A stretch of 63,578 nucleotides of DNA from Promethearchaeota archaeon (GTDB lineage Archaea > Asgardarchaeota > Lokiarchaeia > Sigyniarchaeales > SOKP01), in the NCBI GenBank assembly GCA_019894975.1, contig JAGXNO010000018.1, positions 1-63,578 on the forward strand. Direction: 5' to 3'. Both the position numbers and the translations under genes were made by a program. Of the stretch, positions 53,828-62,441 are shown in pieces; position 1 is the stretch's first letter, and each line of letters opens with the position of its first letter. Under the pieces are notes generated by a model, which did not search any database, had not been told where the DNA came from, and saw only the letters and a list, made by a program, of their open reading frames with translations.

Positions 53828-54231
53828 TCTTTATTGATTCAAATTATTGGATTTACCTTTTCGACGAAACTACAGCAGAACATACTTATGTTAAAAATCA
53901 TTTTGAAAAAATCTATGATCAATGCCAAATTGCTATTAATATCCCTGTAATGATCGAAGTTATGCATTACATTGTAAAAAGGCTAGGAGCAAATCTTGCT
54001 AAACCTAAATGGGATCTATTTTCTTCAATGAATTTCATATATGACGATTTAACTTTTCAAGATTTAGACCTTGTTTTTAATGAATTATCTAATTTTACAC
54101 ATACTGGAATAGGGGCTAGAGATGCAACCATATTAGCCTCAATGAAGAAATTGTCAGTTCAAAAAATATGTACACATGATAAAAGTTTCACAAAAGTATC
54201 CAATATTGAAGTTATTGACCCAATCCCATAA
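53809..54231 (+). CDS. vapC: PIN-domain toxin (VapC-like ribonuclease)
   Basis: The 140-residue PIN domain has the first acidic residue in IIFIDSNYW, Glu in IEVMHYI, Asp in GARDATILASMK and Asp in ICTHDKSF, giving the usual four-acid site. VapC toxins cleave tRNA or rRNA when released from the antitoxin. It begins inside the antitoxin gene, so translation is coupled. The chromosomal setting among metabolic genes suggests a stabilising or stress role. Confidence 0.85.
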   Translation: MENAAIIFIDSNYWIYLFDETTAEHTYVKNHFEKIYDQCQIAINIPVMIEVMHYIVKRLGANLAKPKWDLFSSMNFIYDDLTFQDLDLVFNELSNFTHTGIGARDATILASMKKLSVQKICTHDKSFTKVSNIEVIDPIP

Positions 54232-54250
54232 TTTAAATATTAACTTATTA

Positions 54251-54940
54251 ATGAAAACTTACAAATTTAAATTAATTCCTAATTTTTTGAATGTAATGAC
54301 TGATTTTAATGTAGAATTTGAAGAAAATCTTAAACCTACTTTTTTTATGGATTGGGAACATCCATCAATCTTACAAAAAGCCAAGGAACTAACAGAAGGC
54401 ATAGAAGATGACATTGATAAGGCAATTAATTTATTTTACTTTGTCCGGGACGGTATAAGATATTCAGTTAAAGATGCTCGCAAATCTTATGATAAGGAAG
54501 AGTGGAAATCAAGTTTAACCTTAAAAAAAGGATATGCATTTTGCATCCCAAAAGCGATTTTGTTAGCTTCGTTAGCCCGAGCTGTTGGCATACCCTCAAG
54601 ACTTCATTATAATGATATTGTAAACCATATGACAAGTGATAGACTCAAAAAAGATATGGGTAGCAGTCTTTTCATATTTCATGGATTTGTCGAACTATTT
54701 CTAAATGGAAAATGGGTAGAAGCAAATTGTGCATTCGATAAAGAGCTATGTATAAGGAAAAATTATCCTTGGGTTGATTTTGACGGAGTTAAAGATGGAC
54801 TTTTTGCCAGTACGAATAAAGATGGTGAACCATTTGTAGACTATGTGAAAGATCGGGGAGTTTACAATGATGCGCCTCATCAAGAAGTATTAGAGACTTG
54901 GGCTAAAGAGTATCCCGACCGTTATGAAAAACCGAAATAA
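54251..54940 (+). CDS. Transglutaminase-like cysteine protease-fold protein
   Basis: The protein of about 229 residues contains the transglutaminase-core pattern: Cys in KKGYAFCIPKAILLASLARAVGIPSR, written here with the Cys about residue 98, then His in FHGFVELFLNGKWVEAN, and an Asp shortly after in AFDKEL. The typical Trp-x-Glu-x strand is present. Archaeal relatives are probably proteases or amidases; no signal peptide is seen, so it is cytoplasmic. An in-frame upstream start at 54176 would overlap the toxin gene and is unlikely. Confidence 0.75.
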   Translation: MKTYKFKLIPNFLNVMTDFNVEFEENLKPTFFMDWEHPSILQKAKELTEGIEDDIDKAINLFYFVRDGIRYSVKDARKSYDKEEWKSSLTLKKGYAFCIPKAILLASLARAVGIPSRLHYNDIVNHMTSDRLKKDMGSSLFIFHGFVELFLNGKWVEANCAFDKELCIRKNYPWVDFDGVKDGLFASTNKDGEPFVDYVKDRGVYNDAPHQEVLETWAKEYPDRYEKPK

Positions 54941-55057
54941 ATTGATTCTGGAACCTCTGATTATAAAATTGATGATATTGTTTCTTTTGAATAAGAAACT
55001 TTATTAATTTCTCAAATGTAATTCTTCTTAATTAATGGTATTATAGAGTGATAGAAT

Positions 55058-56590
55058 ATGTCAAAAGTCAAAAGTGCATTTAAGGAAATTGAGCATATCG
55101 TTGGAGACGATTTTATAACTGATAAAGATTTCATGAAGGCAGCCTATTCAAGGAATGTAGATCCAGCATTTCCAGATAGGTGGGCTGATATGATTGTACG
55201 ACCTGAAACAACTGAAGAAGTCTCTGAAATAGTCAAGATTGCAAATAAATACAAAATTCATATGGTTCCACGCGGAGGGGGTGCTGACCTAGTTGGGGGT
55301 TCAGTGTCAGAAGGGGGTATCCTTATTGATCTTACTAGAATGAATAAAATAATAGAAATTAATGAAGATGATTACTATTACATTGTTGAGTGTGGTGTTA
55401 CGTGGGGCGCTTTATTATCAGAATTACATCCAAGAGGTTTAACTTCTGGTGTTACAGGGCCAGGAAGTGGATTTGCAGCAACTATTGGAGGGGGCCTTTC
55501 AAATAGCACAGCTGGTGGAGGTTCTACAAAATATGGATTAGTCCCTGACGTGTGTTTGGGTGTAGAGGCAGTACTCCCAAATCCTCAAGGAACGATAGTG
55601 AGAACTGGATCAGCTGCAAATCAATACGCTACACCTTTCTGTAGGTATGGTGTTGCCCCTGATTTCACTGGACTATTCATGGGTGATGTGGGGACCATGG
55701 GCATAAAGACCAAAGCATTTATGAGATTATTTCCAGATCCTCCTTATAAAGCTTCTCGAATGTATGTATTTGCTAAGAACGATTATAATAAGGTATTTGA
55801 AAAAGCTCATAAATTGCGAAAAGAAGTTGGAGATGGATTGCTTGGCTTAAGTGTTCTACCACTTGAAATTACCATGATGATGGCTGCTCGAATGGCCACA
55901 GGCCCAAAGAGACCACGAATAAGAGGACCATTGTGTGCAATAAATTTAGAAGCTACTGATCAACGAATTTTAGATGTATACATTGAAAAAGTAGATGAAA
56001 TTATGTTAAAAGATGAGGATACTCGAGCTTTTAATTTTCAGGAAATCGATCCAAATATGGAAAGACCAGACACATGGCAGTATAACTTAGAAGCGAGTTT
56101 CAACTATTTTCATAATATGATTTCAGTAGCACCTCCTAAGGTCACCTGTACCACATGTCATAAAGTACCAATGTCAGGTTTACCAGAGTTATCTAAAAAA
56201 GCCCAACAGTTTGATATTTTAAATAATAAAAACTACCCTCCCGGAACTATGGCTATTTGGGCTGGTGTAATAGCTTTTATGCCTAACGGTAATTGTATCT
56301 TTGTTGGAGGTTTTAATGCTGATAATGTAGAAGAAAAACGTCAGCTTTCAATGGATTTATGGCACAAGAAGATAAGGTATCAAGTTCGATATGGAGGTGT
56401 TCACTACTGGCTTGGTGAGTCTATCTCACAATCTATTACGGAAGCAGGAGCTTTTACAGAGGACTTCGAGCAATTCTTCAGAGATATAAAGAAAACAGTT
56501 GATCCAAATTACTTGCTTTCACCTAATAAGTTCCATCTTCACACCTATGAAAGTCGATTCTCCGATCATCTTGTATCTGATGAAGAATAA
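55058..56590 (+). CDS. PCMH-type FAD oxidoreductase, tandem family copy B
   Basis: The 510-residue copy starts with an ordinary ATG (MSKVKSAFKEIE), five bases after GTGAT, and is the reference for the starts of the other copies. Motifs: PRGGGADLVGG, TIGGGLSNSTAGGGS, CRYGVAPDFTGLFMGDVG, CTTCHKVPMS, RYGGVHYWLGESISQS and DPNYLLSPNKFHL. The family is related to glycolate oxidase GlcD and vanillyl-alcohol oxidase. Substrate unknown; it is the first of three consecutive plus-strand copies that end with a CCG electron-transfer gene. Confidence 0.87.
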   Translation: MSKVKSAFKEIEHIVGDDFITDKDFMKAAYSRNVDPAFPDRWADMIVRPETTEEVSEIVKIANKYKIHMVPRGGGADLVGGSVSEGGILIDLTRMNKIIEINEDDYYYIVECGVTWGALLSELHPRGLTSGVTGPGSGFAATIGGGLSNSTAGGGSTKYGLVPDVCLGVEAVLPNPQGTIVRTGSAANQYATPFCRYGVAPDFTGLFMGDVGTMGIKTKAFMRLFPDPPYKASRMYVFAKNDYNKVFEKAHKLRKEVGDGLLGLSVLPLEITMMMAARMATGPKRPRIRGPLCAINLEATDQRILDVYIEKVDEIMLKDEDTRAFNFQEIDPNMERPDTWQYNLEASFNYFHNMISVAPPKVTCTTCHKVPMSGLPELSKKAQQFDILNNKNYPPGTMAIWAGVIAFMPNGNCIFVGGFNADNVEEKRQLSMDLWHKKIRYQVRYGGVHYWLGESISQSITEAGAFTEDFEQFFRDIKKTVDPNYLLSPNKFHLHTYESRFSDHLVSDEE

Positions 56591-56600
56591 TTTTTTTTTT
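56591..56600 (+). terminator. T-tract after flavoprotein copy B
   Basis: Ten consecutive T bases directly follow the stop codon, a plausible archaeal terminator. It would separate copy B from copy C, which has its own upstream region. Confidence 0.4.
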
Positions 56601-56762
56601 CCTATTTCTTTTCTTATTGTATTCTTAAAATAAAACTTCTATTGAAATTAAGATAGATTAATTATTCTAAAGACAGTATAGCTAGTACGAGCTAACTATT
56701 TAAGGGCAACAATTAAATTAGATTCAACATTTAAAACAAATCAATTAACATTAACAAAAAAA

Positions 56763-58253
56763 GTGATTAAAATTTCGAAAGTGAAAGAAGCATATAGTGA
56801 GATTGAAAGCGTTGTTGGGGAAGATTTTGTTTCTGATAAAGATTTCATGAAAGCTGCATACTCTAGAAATGTGGATCCTGCGTTTCCAGATAGATGGGCA
56901 GATATAATAGTAAAACCAGAGACTACTGAGGAAGTATCTGAGATTGTTAAAATCGCAAATAAATATAAATTGCGAATGGTTCCACGAGGTGGGGGTGCCG
57001 ATCTCGTTGGAGGAAGTGTTACAGAGGAAGGAATCTTAATTGATATGACTCGAATGAATAAGCTTGAAGAATTCAACAAAGATGATTACTACATTGTTGT
57101 TGGAGTCGGAATTACTTGGGGAGATTTACTTTCTCAATTAGTTCCCGAGGGATACACTACTGGTAATACGGGTCCTGGGAGTGGGTTCTCTGCTACTATT
57201 GGTGGGGGTCTATCAAATAGTACAGCTGGAGGAGGGTCAACTAAATATGGTCTTGTTCCGGATAACTGCCTTGGTGTTGAAGTCGTTCTTCCAAATCCAG
57301 AAGGGACAATTATTAAAACTGGTTCTGCTGCAAATAAATATGCCAAACCATTCTGCAGGTATGGTGTTTCACCTGATTTCACAGGTCTGTTCATGGGTGA
57401 TGTGGGGACCATGGGAATTAAATGCAAAGCCTCCTTACGAATATACCGTGAACACCCCTATAAAGCCAATCGAGTTTTCCTCCTTAAGGAGTATGATTAT
57501 AATAAAGTCTATTTGTTAGCTAGAAAAATTAGGTACGAAATCCCTGATGGGTTACTTGGTTTAAGCGCATTTCCGCCTTTTTACTTCGCCCAGTTTAAAA
57601 TTCCGAATGTTAAAGGTCCAGGAGTATCGGTTTCTCTAGAAGCTACGGAAATGGAGATTCTTGAGATGTACATTAAAAAACTTGAAGATATTATGAAAGA
57701 AGACACAGTTATGATGCCTGCCGCTCCTGGCGCTAACGCTAAACCTAATTTGAAAGCGGCTTTTCACTACTTTCAAGCAGGAATTTCCCCAGTCCCTGGG
57801 AGAATTGCTATGGCAACATGTCATAAAATCCCAATCTCAACTTTAGGTCATGTACATGATGAGAACGTTGATTGGAATAATAGGCATGCAAAAGATATAC
57901 CAGGATCAGTTATGCCAGGAGTTTTTGAGGCAACACAATACTTCTTACCTAACGGAAATATGGTTGTGTTAGGAGGTGTAGCAGGAGAAAATAAGGATGA
58001 AATGCGGGAGAGGAATATGAATCTCTGGCATTCAAAAATTCGAACGCAGGTACGATATGGTGGAGCACACTATTGGTTAGGGGAATCCATTTCACAATCA
58101 GTAGTTGAATCCGGCGCGTTTGAACCTGAATATGAACAATTCTTCAGGGATATGAAGAAAACAGTTGATCCTAATTATCTGCTTAGTCCCAATAAATTTC
58201 ATCTGCATACTTATGATTCTAAGTTTGCAGACCACTATGTAGAACCAGATTAA
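56763..58253 (+). CDS. PCMH-type FAD oxidoreductase, tandem family copy C
   Basis: The 496-residue copy has TIGGGLSNSTAGGGS, CRYGVSPDFTGLFMGDVG, ATCHKIPIST (the first Cys of the copy-A/B CTTCHK motif replaced by Ala), RYGGAHYWLGESISQS and DPNYLLSPNKFHL. It is shorter in the substrate-domain loop (VMMPAAPGANAKPN). The GTG at 56763 is in frame but forms the GTGAT ribosome-binding site seen before copy B. Alignment puts the first residue at the ATT at 56772 (xSKVKEAYSEIE). Confidence 0.86.
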   Translation: MIKISKVKEAYSEIESVVGEDFVSDKDFMKAAYSRNVDPAFPDRWADIIVKPETTEEVSEIVKIANKYKLRMVPRGGGADLVGGSVTEEGILIDMTRMNKLEEFNKDDYYIVVGVGITWGDLLSQLVPEGYTTGNTGPGSGFSATIGGGLSNSTAGGGSTKYGLVPDNCLGVEVVLPNPEGTIIKTGSAANKYAKPFCRYGVSPDFTGLFMGDVGTMGIKCKASLRIYREHPYKANRVFLLKEYDYNKVYLLARKIRYEIPDGLLGLSAFPPFYFAQFKIPNVKGPGVSVSLEATEMEILEMYIKKLEDIMKEDTVMMPAAPGANAKPNLKAAFHYFQAGISPVPGRIAMATCHKIPISTLGHVHDENVDWNNRHAKDIPGSVMPGVFEATQYFLPNGNMVVLGGVAGENKDEMRERNMNLWHSKIRTQVRYGGAHYWLGESISQSVVESGAFEPEYEQFFRDMKKTVDPNYLLSPNKFHLHTYDSKFADHYVEPD

Positions 58254-58440
58254 ACATACTTCCAAACTTCTATCTTTTCCTTTTATTTTTTAAGTGTCGT
58301 ATAAGTAATTCAATTAAGTACCTTAATTATTAGATATTCTATAATTCATGAAATAAAGAAATTGAATTAAGAATAACTATTAAATTAAATTCAACATTTA
58401 ACAAAAATCAGATATCATTTATAATAAAAAGTGATTAAAA

Positions 58441-59976
58441 ATTTCGAAAGTGAAAGAAGCATATAATGAGATTGAAAGTGTTGTTGGGGAAGATTATGTA
58501 ACCGATAAAGACTTCATGAAAGCGGCATATTCAAGAAATGTCGATCCTGCGTTTCCTGACCGTTGGGCTGACGTGATAGTGCGTCCTGAAACTACTGAAG
58601 AAGTATCTGAGATTGTGAAGATTGCCAATAAATACAAAATAAGAATGGTCCCACGAGGAGGGGGCGCTGATTTAGTAGGAGGAAGCGTAACCGAAGAGGG
58701 TATTCTTATAGATTTAACAAGAATGAATCAGGTTATTGAATTCAACAAAGATGACTATTATATCGTAGTTGGTTGTGGTATCACGTGGGGAGCATTAATC
58801 TCATACCTTCACCCTACAGGTTATAGTACAGGTGTTATTGGTCCTGGAAGTGGATTCGCCGCGACAATCGGGGGTGGTTTATCGAATAGTACAGCTGGAG
58901 GAGGTTCTACTAAATACGGTCTTGTTCCCGATATTTGTCTGGGGGTTGAGGTTGTACTACCAAACCCAGAAGGTACAATCATTAGAACTGGTTCCGCAGC
59001 AAACAAATATGCAAAGCCCTTCTGTAGATATGGTGTTTCACCTGACTTTACAGGTTTGTTTATGGGCGATGTAGGAACTATGGGAATTAAGACCAAAGCA
59101 TTCTTAAGAATATTCCCAGATCCTCCATATAAACAAGCACGCATGTATGTGGTTAATAAACCGGATTATAACAAGGTATTTGAGTTATCACATAAGATAC
59201 GGTTTGAAATAAATGAAGCTTTAAGAGATATTTCTGTTTTACCACCGATTTTAGTTCAAATGCAAGCACCACGATATGCAAAGCAAACAGGTCAAAAACT
59301 TACTGCTAAAGGTCCTTTAATGAATATTACAATAGAAGCTATGGAAGAAAGCACACTAAATTTAAAACTCGACAAGCTTGCCAAGATCATGGAAAATGAA
59401 GCAGAGCGAGTATCTGGTTCCTTAGTAAATCCTGAGTTTGATGATGAACCTAAATTTGGTTATGATCTCGAAGGTACTTTCCATTTTTTCCAGCAATCTA
59501 TTTCACCTACGCCTGCTCAAATTTCAATGGCAACTTGTCATAAAATTCCTATTTCTAATATGGGGCAAGTTTATGATAAAGTCGTTGATTTTAGCAAAAA
59601 ACATGCTGCTGAGATGGGTGCTGGTGCTATCTATCCTGGAATTTTTGCTTCAATGCTCTACTTTCTACCAAACGGTAATTTTGTAGTGTTAGGAGGTGTT
59701 GGGGGAAAGAATGTAGAGGGAGAACGAGAAAGGAATATGAAGAATTGGCACAGGAAGATACGACATCAAGTACGATACGGTGGAGCACATTACTGGCTTG
59801 GAGAGTCAATATCCCAATCAGTTACGGAAGCAGGAGCGTTTACTCCCGAATATGAACAATTTTTCAGAGATATGAAGAAGACAGTAGATCCCAATTACTT
59901 GCTATCTCCAAATAAGTTCCATTTGCACACGTATGATTCGAAATTTAAAGATTATTATGTAGAAGAGGAAGATTAG
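58441..59976 (+). CDS. PCMH-type FAD oxidoreductase, tandem family copy D, AUU start
   Basis: The copy of about 511 residues has TIGGGLSNSTAGGGS, CRYGVSPDFTGLFMGDVG, ATCHKIPISN, RYGGAHYWLGESISQS and DPNYLLSPNKFHL. GTGAT at 58431-58435 is five bases before ATT at 58441, which aligns with the ATG of copy B (xSKVKEAYNEIE). A TGA at 58432-58434 is in frame just upstream, so translation cannot begin earlier. The only ordinary start, GTG 58450, lacks a ribosome-binding site at proper distance and would delete the conserved SKV. Eleven bases separate it from the CCG gene. Confidence 0.82.
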   Translation: MSKVKEAYNEIESVVGEDYVTDKDFMKAAYSRNVDPAFPDRWADVIVRPETTEEVSEIVKIANKYKIRMVPRGGGADLVGGSVTEEGILIDLTRMNQVIEFNKDDYYIVVGCGITWGALISYLHPTGYSTGVIGPGSGFAATIGGGLSNSTAGGGSTKYGLVPDICLGVEVVLPNPEGTIIRTGSAANKYAKPFCRYGVSPDFTGLFMGDVGTMGIKTKAFLRIFPDPPYKQARMYVVNKPDYNKVFELSHKIRFEINEALRDISVLPPILVQMQAPRYAKQTGQKLTAKGPLMNITIEAMEESTLNLKLDKLAKIMENEAERVSGSLVNPEFDDEPKFGYDLEGTFHFFQQSISPTPAQISMATCHKIPISNMGQVYDKVVDFSKKHAAEMGAGAIYPGIFASMLYFLPNGNFVVLGGVGGKNVEGERERNMKNWHRKIRHQVRYGGAHYWLGESISQSVTEAGAFTPEYEQFFRDMKKTVDPNYLLSPNKFHLHTYDSKFKDYYVEEED

Positions 59977-59987
59977 GTGAAAAAAAT

Positions 59988-61193
59988 ATGACAGAATTTG
60001 AACCAAAGGAAAAATTTAAGCATTTGGCGAAAATTGGTCCGAATGTATTGCAATGTATTGCGTGCGGTGATTGTAGAGAACAAACCGATTATACTGCTGA
60101 TCCACCAAAATGGGGGGTGTGTGTTGCAAAGGAACACACATCTGGGTTTGAACCATATTTTGCTCGTGGAAAAATGCAAATTATTCGATCTCTTTGGCAA
60201 GGCAAGCTTGATTTGAGTAAGGAAATGGCTGAGGTTATTTATCAATGCCCAACATGTAATGCTTGCTCAGAGGCTTGTGCTTATGACATGGATAATGTTG
60301 CGATGTATGAAGCACTACGAGCGGAATTAGTAGATGCAGGATGTGGTTTAGAAGCCCATATTCCAATGAACAAAGCAATGGTGGAGCTTTTAAATCCTTA
60401 TGAAAGAGATAACAGGTTAAAAGCTAAATGGCTTGAAAAATTGGATTTTAAAGTGAAAGATGCTAATACCGAACAAACAGAAAATCTCTATTTTGTAGGT
60501 TGTACAGCAGCTCTAACTCCTGATATTGAAAACGTAGCAATAAATTCAGCTAAGATTTTTAATAAATTAGGAATTGACTTTTCCGTATTTGGAGAGCAGG
60601 AAGTGTGTTGTGGAAGTGTAGGCATGCGAACAGGTGACCTAAAAGCTTTCAACTCAGTTGCAACAAAGAATTATGAAATGTTTAAGAGAAGTGGAGTAAA
60701 ATCAATCATAACAAGTTGCGCAGGTTGTTACAGGACTTTAAAGAAAGATTATGCTGATTATATGGAAGAACTTGGAATTACGGTTTATCACACAATTGAG
60801 TTCCTAGCCAAGTACATAAAAGAAAACAATGTAGAGTTAAAAAACTCAGGTTTGAAAACCACATACCATGATCCTTGCCATACTGGAAGACATATGGGGC
60901 TCTATGATGAACCAAGAGAAATCTTGAGCAAAATTTCGAATTTAACTGAAATGAAAACAATTAAACAAGCAGCAAAGTGCTGCGGTGCAGGTGGAGGAGT
61001 AAGAAAAGGTTTTGCTGAATTATCTATAGATATTGCTAAGAGTAGAATACAAGAAGCAGAAGAAACAGGTGCTGAATATTTGGTGAGTATATGTCCATTC
61101 TGCTATAGAAATTTAGCTGATGCCATTGAAGCGTTAGGATCAAATCTCAAAATGGTAGATTTAACAGAATTAATAATTCAAGCTTTAGAATAA
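59988..61193 (+). CDS. CCG-domain iron-sulfur protein (HdrB/HdrD/GlpC-like), copy 2
   Basis: The 401-residue paralogue of the gene at 44199 has ferredoxin-like motifs CIACGDC and CPTCNACSEAC, a first CCG domain (EVCCGS, SCAGCYRT) and a second (HDPCHTGR, KCCGAGGGVRKG, CPFCYRN). All cluster cysteines are kept. A GGTGA ribosome-binding site overlaps the stop of copy D, so translation is coupled. It probably accepts electrons from the flavoproteins and hands them to a membrane carrier or a ferredoxin/thiol partner. Confidence 0.88.
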   Translation: MTEFEPKEKFKHLAKIGPNVLQCIACGDCREQTDYTADPPKWGVCVAKEHTSGFEPYFARGKMQIIRSLWQGKLDLSKEMAEVIYQCPTCNACSEACAYDMDNVAMYEALRAELVDAGCGLEAHIPMNKAMVELLNPYERDNRLKAKWLEKLDFKVKDANTEQTENLYFVGCTAALTPDIENVAINSAKIFNKLGIDFSVFGEQEVCCGSVGMRTGDLKAFNSVATKNYEMFKRSGVKSIITSCAGCYRTLKKDYADYMEELGITVYHTIEFLAKYIKENNVELKNSGLKTTYHDPCHTGRHMGLYDEPREILSKISNLTEMKTIKQAAKCCGAGGGVRKGFAELSIDIAKSRIQEAEETGAEYLVSICPFCYRNLADAIEALGSNLKMVDLTELIIQALE

Positions 61194-61212
61194 TTTTTTT
61201 TAATTTTTTTTT
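61194..61212 (+). terminator. Double T-tract after CCG copy 2
   Basis: Two runs of eight or nine T bases follow the stop codon immediately and likely end the flavoprotein/CCG transcript. Confidence 0.45.
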
Positions 61213-61373
61213 ACCTTTTAATTTTTATAGCCAAACTAAAACAGCAGTTAGGAACATAAATTCGAATATGATGTTGTAAAAATAAATTCTATCTTATCGT
61301 TATAACATTGAAATACATAGCTGAGATGATGTTTAGAGCGTAAGAATACGTTATTATAAATAAGTACTTAAGA

Positions 61374-62428
61374 TTATTTTATCTTTCTACTCTTGACACG
61401 TTTAAATTCCGCATAATAAATCATAATGAATAAAATCCCTCCTATCATTAAAAAAAAAGCGTCTTTAATCAATAATCTTTCTAAAATTAGAGCTATACAA
61501 ATTGGTAAGAAATGACCGAAGCTTAAGATGACCACTTCAATACGAGATTCTAATCGGCTTCCAAAAATCCCTATTGCGAATAGACCAATTAAACAACTTA
61601 AGGAAATGAGGGTTAATATGCTCTGTATTATTATGGAGGGTGAAGCAAATGATATTATTTGAATAAGGGAGACTAACCAATTGCCGTAAATTCCAATTAT
61701 AATACCTTCAAATAAAGCTAATCTTAAAGAATCTGGAACATCATTACTAGCAATCCGTTGAGCAAGACCTTCCACAATAGCGGTTTTCCCAACACCAGCT
61801 TCTCCAATTAATACGGGATTGTTTTTTGTGCGTCTTGAAAGGATATGCATAACCCTTCTTATCTCTTCGTCTCTTCCAATCACGGGATCTAGTTTTCCTC
61901 TTCTTGCTAAATCCGTAAAATTGCGACTATATTTTAGAATTGCTTGATATTTTCCCTCAGGATCTTGGTCTGTTATAGTTCGATTACCTCTAATGTTACC
62001 TAAGGCTTGAAGAAGCCTGTCTTTATCTATTCCATAATTTCTTAATATAGGATAAAATGACAGAGACTCGTCTGCTGCTATTGCAATTAGTAAATGTTCA
62101 GTACTTAGATATTGATCTCTTAAAAATCCTGCTTCCCTCCATGCAACATCGAATATTTTTTTAGTTCTTGGTGAGATCCTGACATCAGAAACTCCAGGTC
62201 CAGTAACTTTTGGTAACTTATCCATTTCCGCTTTCAAATCATTTAATAATGAGTAAAGATTTACTCCGAGTTTTTGAAAAAGTGGTGTAGCTATTCCATC
62301 TTGTTGCTCGATCAACGAACTAGCAAATGAAGGGGTTCTATTTGCTGATTTTCATTATTTTGGGCTAATGATTGAGCAGCTTTCAGACCTTCTTGAACTT
62401 TAATCGTGAATTTATCAAATGTCATCAT
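61374..62428 (-). pseudogene. clpB: Damaged clpB fragment joined to a membrane-protein tail
   Basis: The first frame begins TFDKFTIKVQEGLKAAQSLAQ and IEPLHL as in ClpB, then hits TGA at 62314-62312. One base missing near 62320 would restore [19 protein letters not shown] and the rest of the N-domain. The second frame runs through [21 protein letters not shown], the Walker A GEAGVGKT and VEGLAQRI. It then leaves ClpB sequence after VPDSL and continues as four hydrophobic helices ending in a basic tail. Walker B, the rest of AAA1 and all of AAA2 are missing, so no disaggregase can be made. It could be decay after a deletion, or an assembly join. Confidence 0.78.
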
Positions 62429-62441
62429 ATTATAATTTTGC

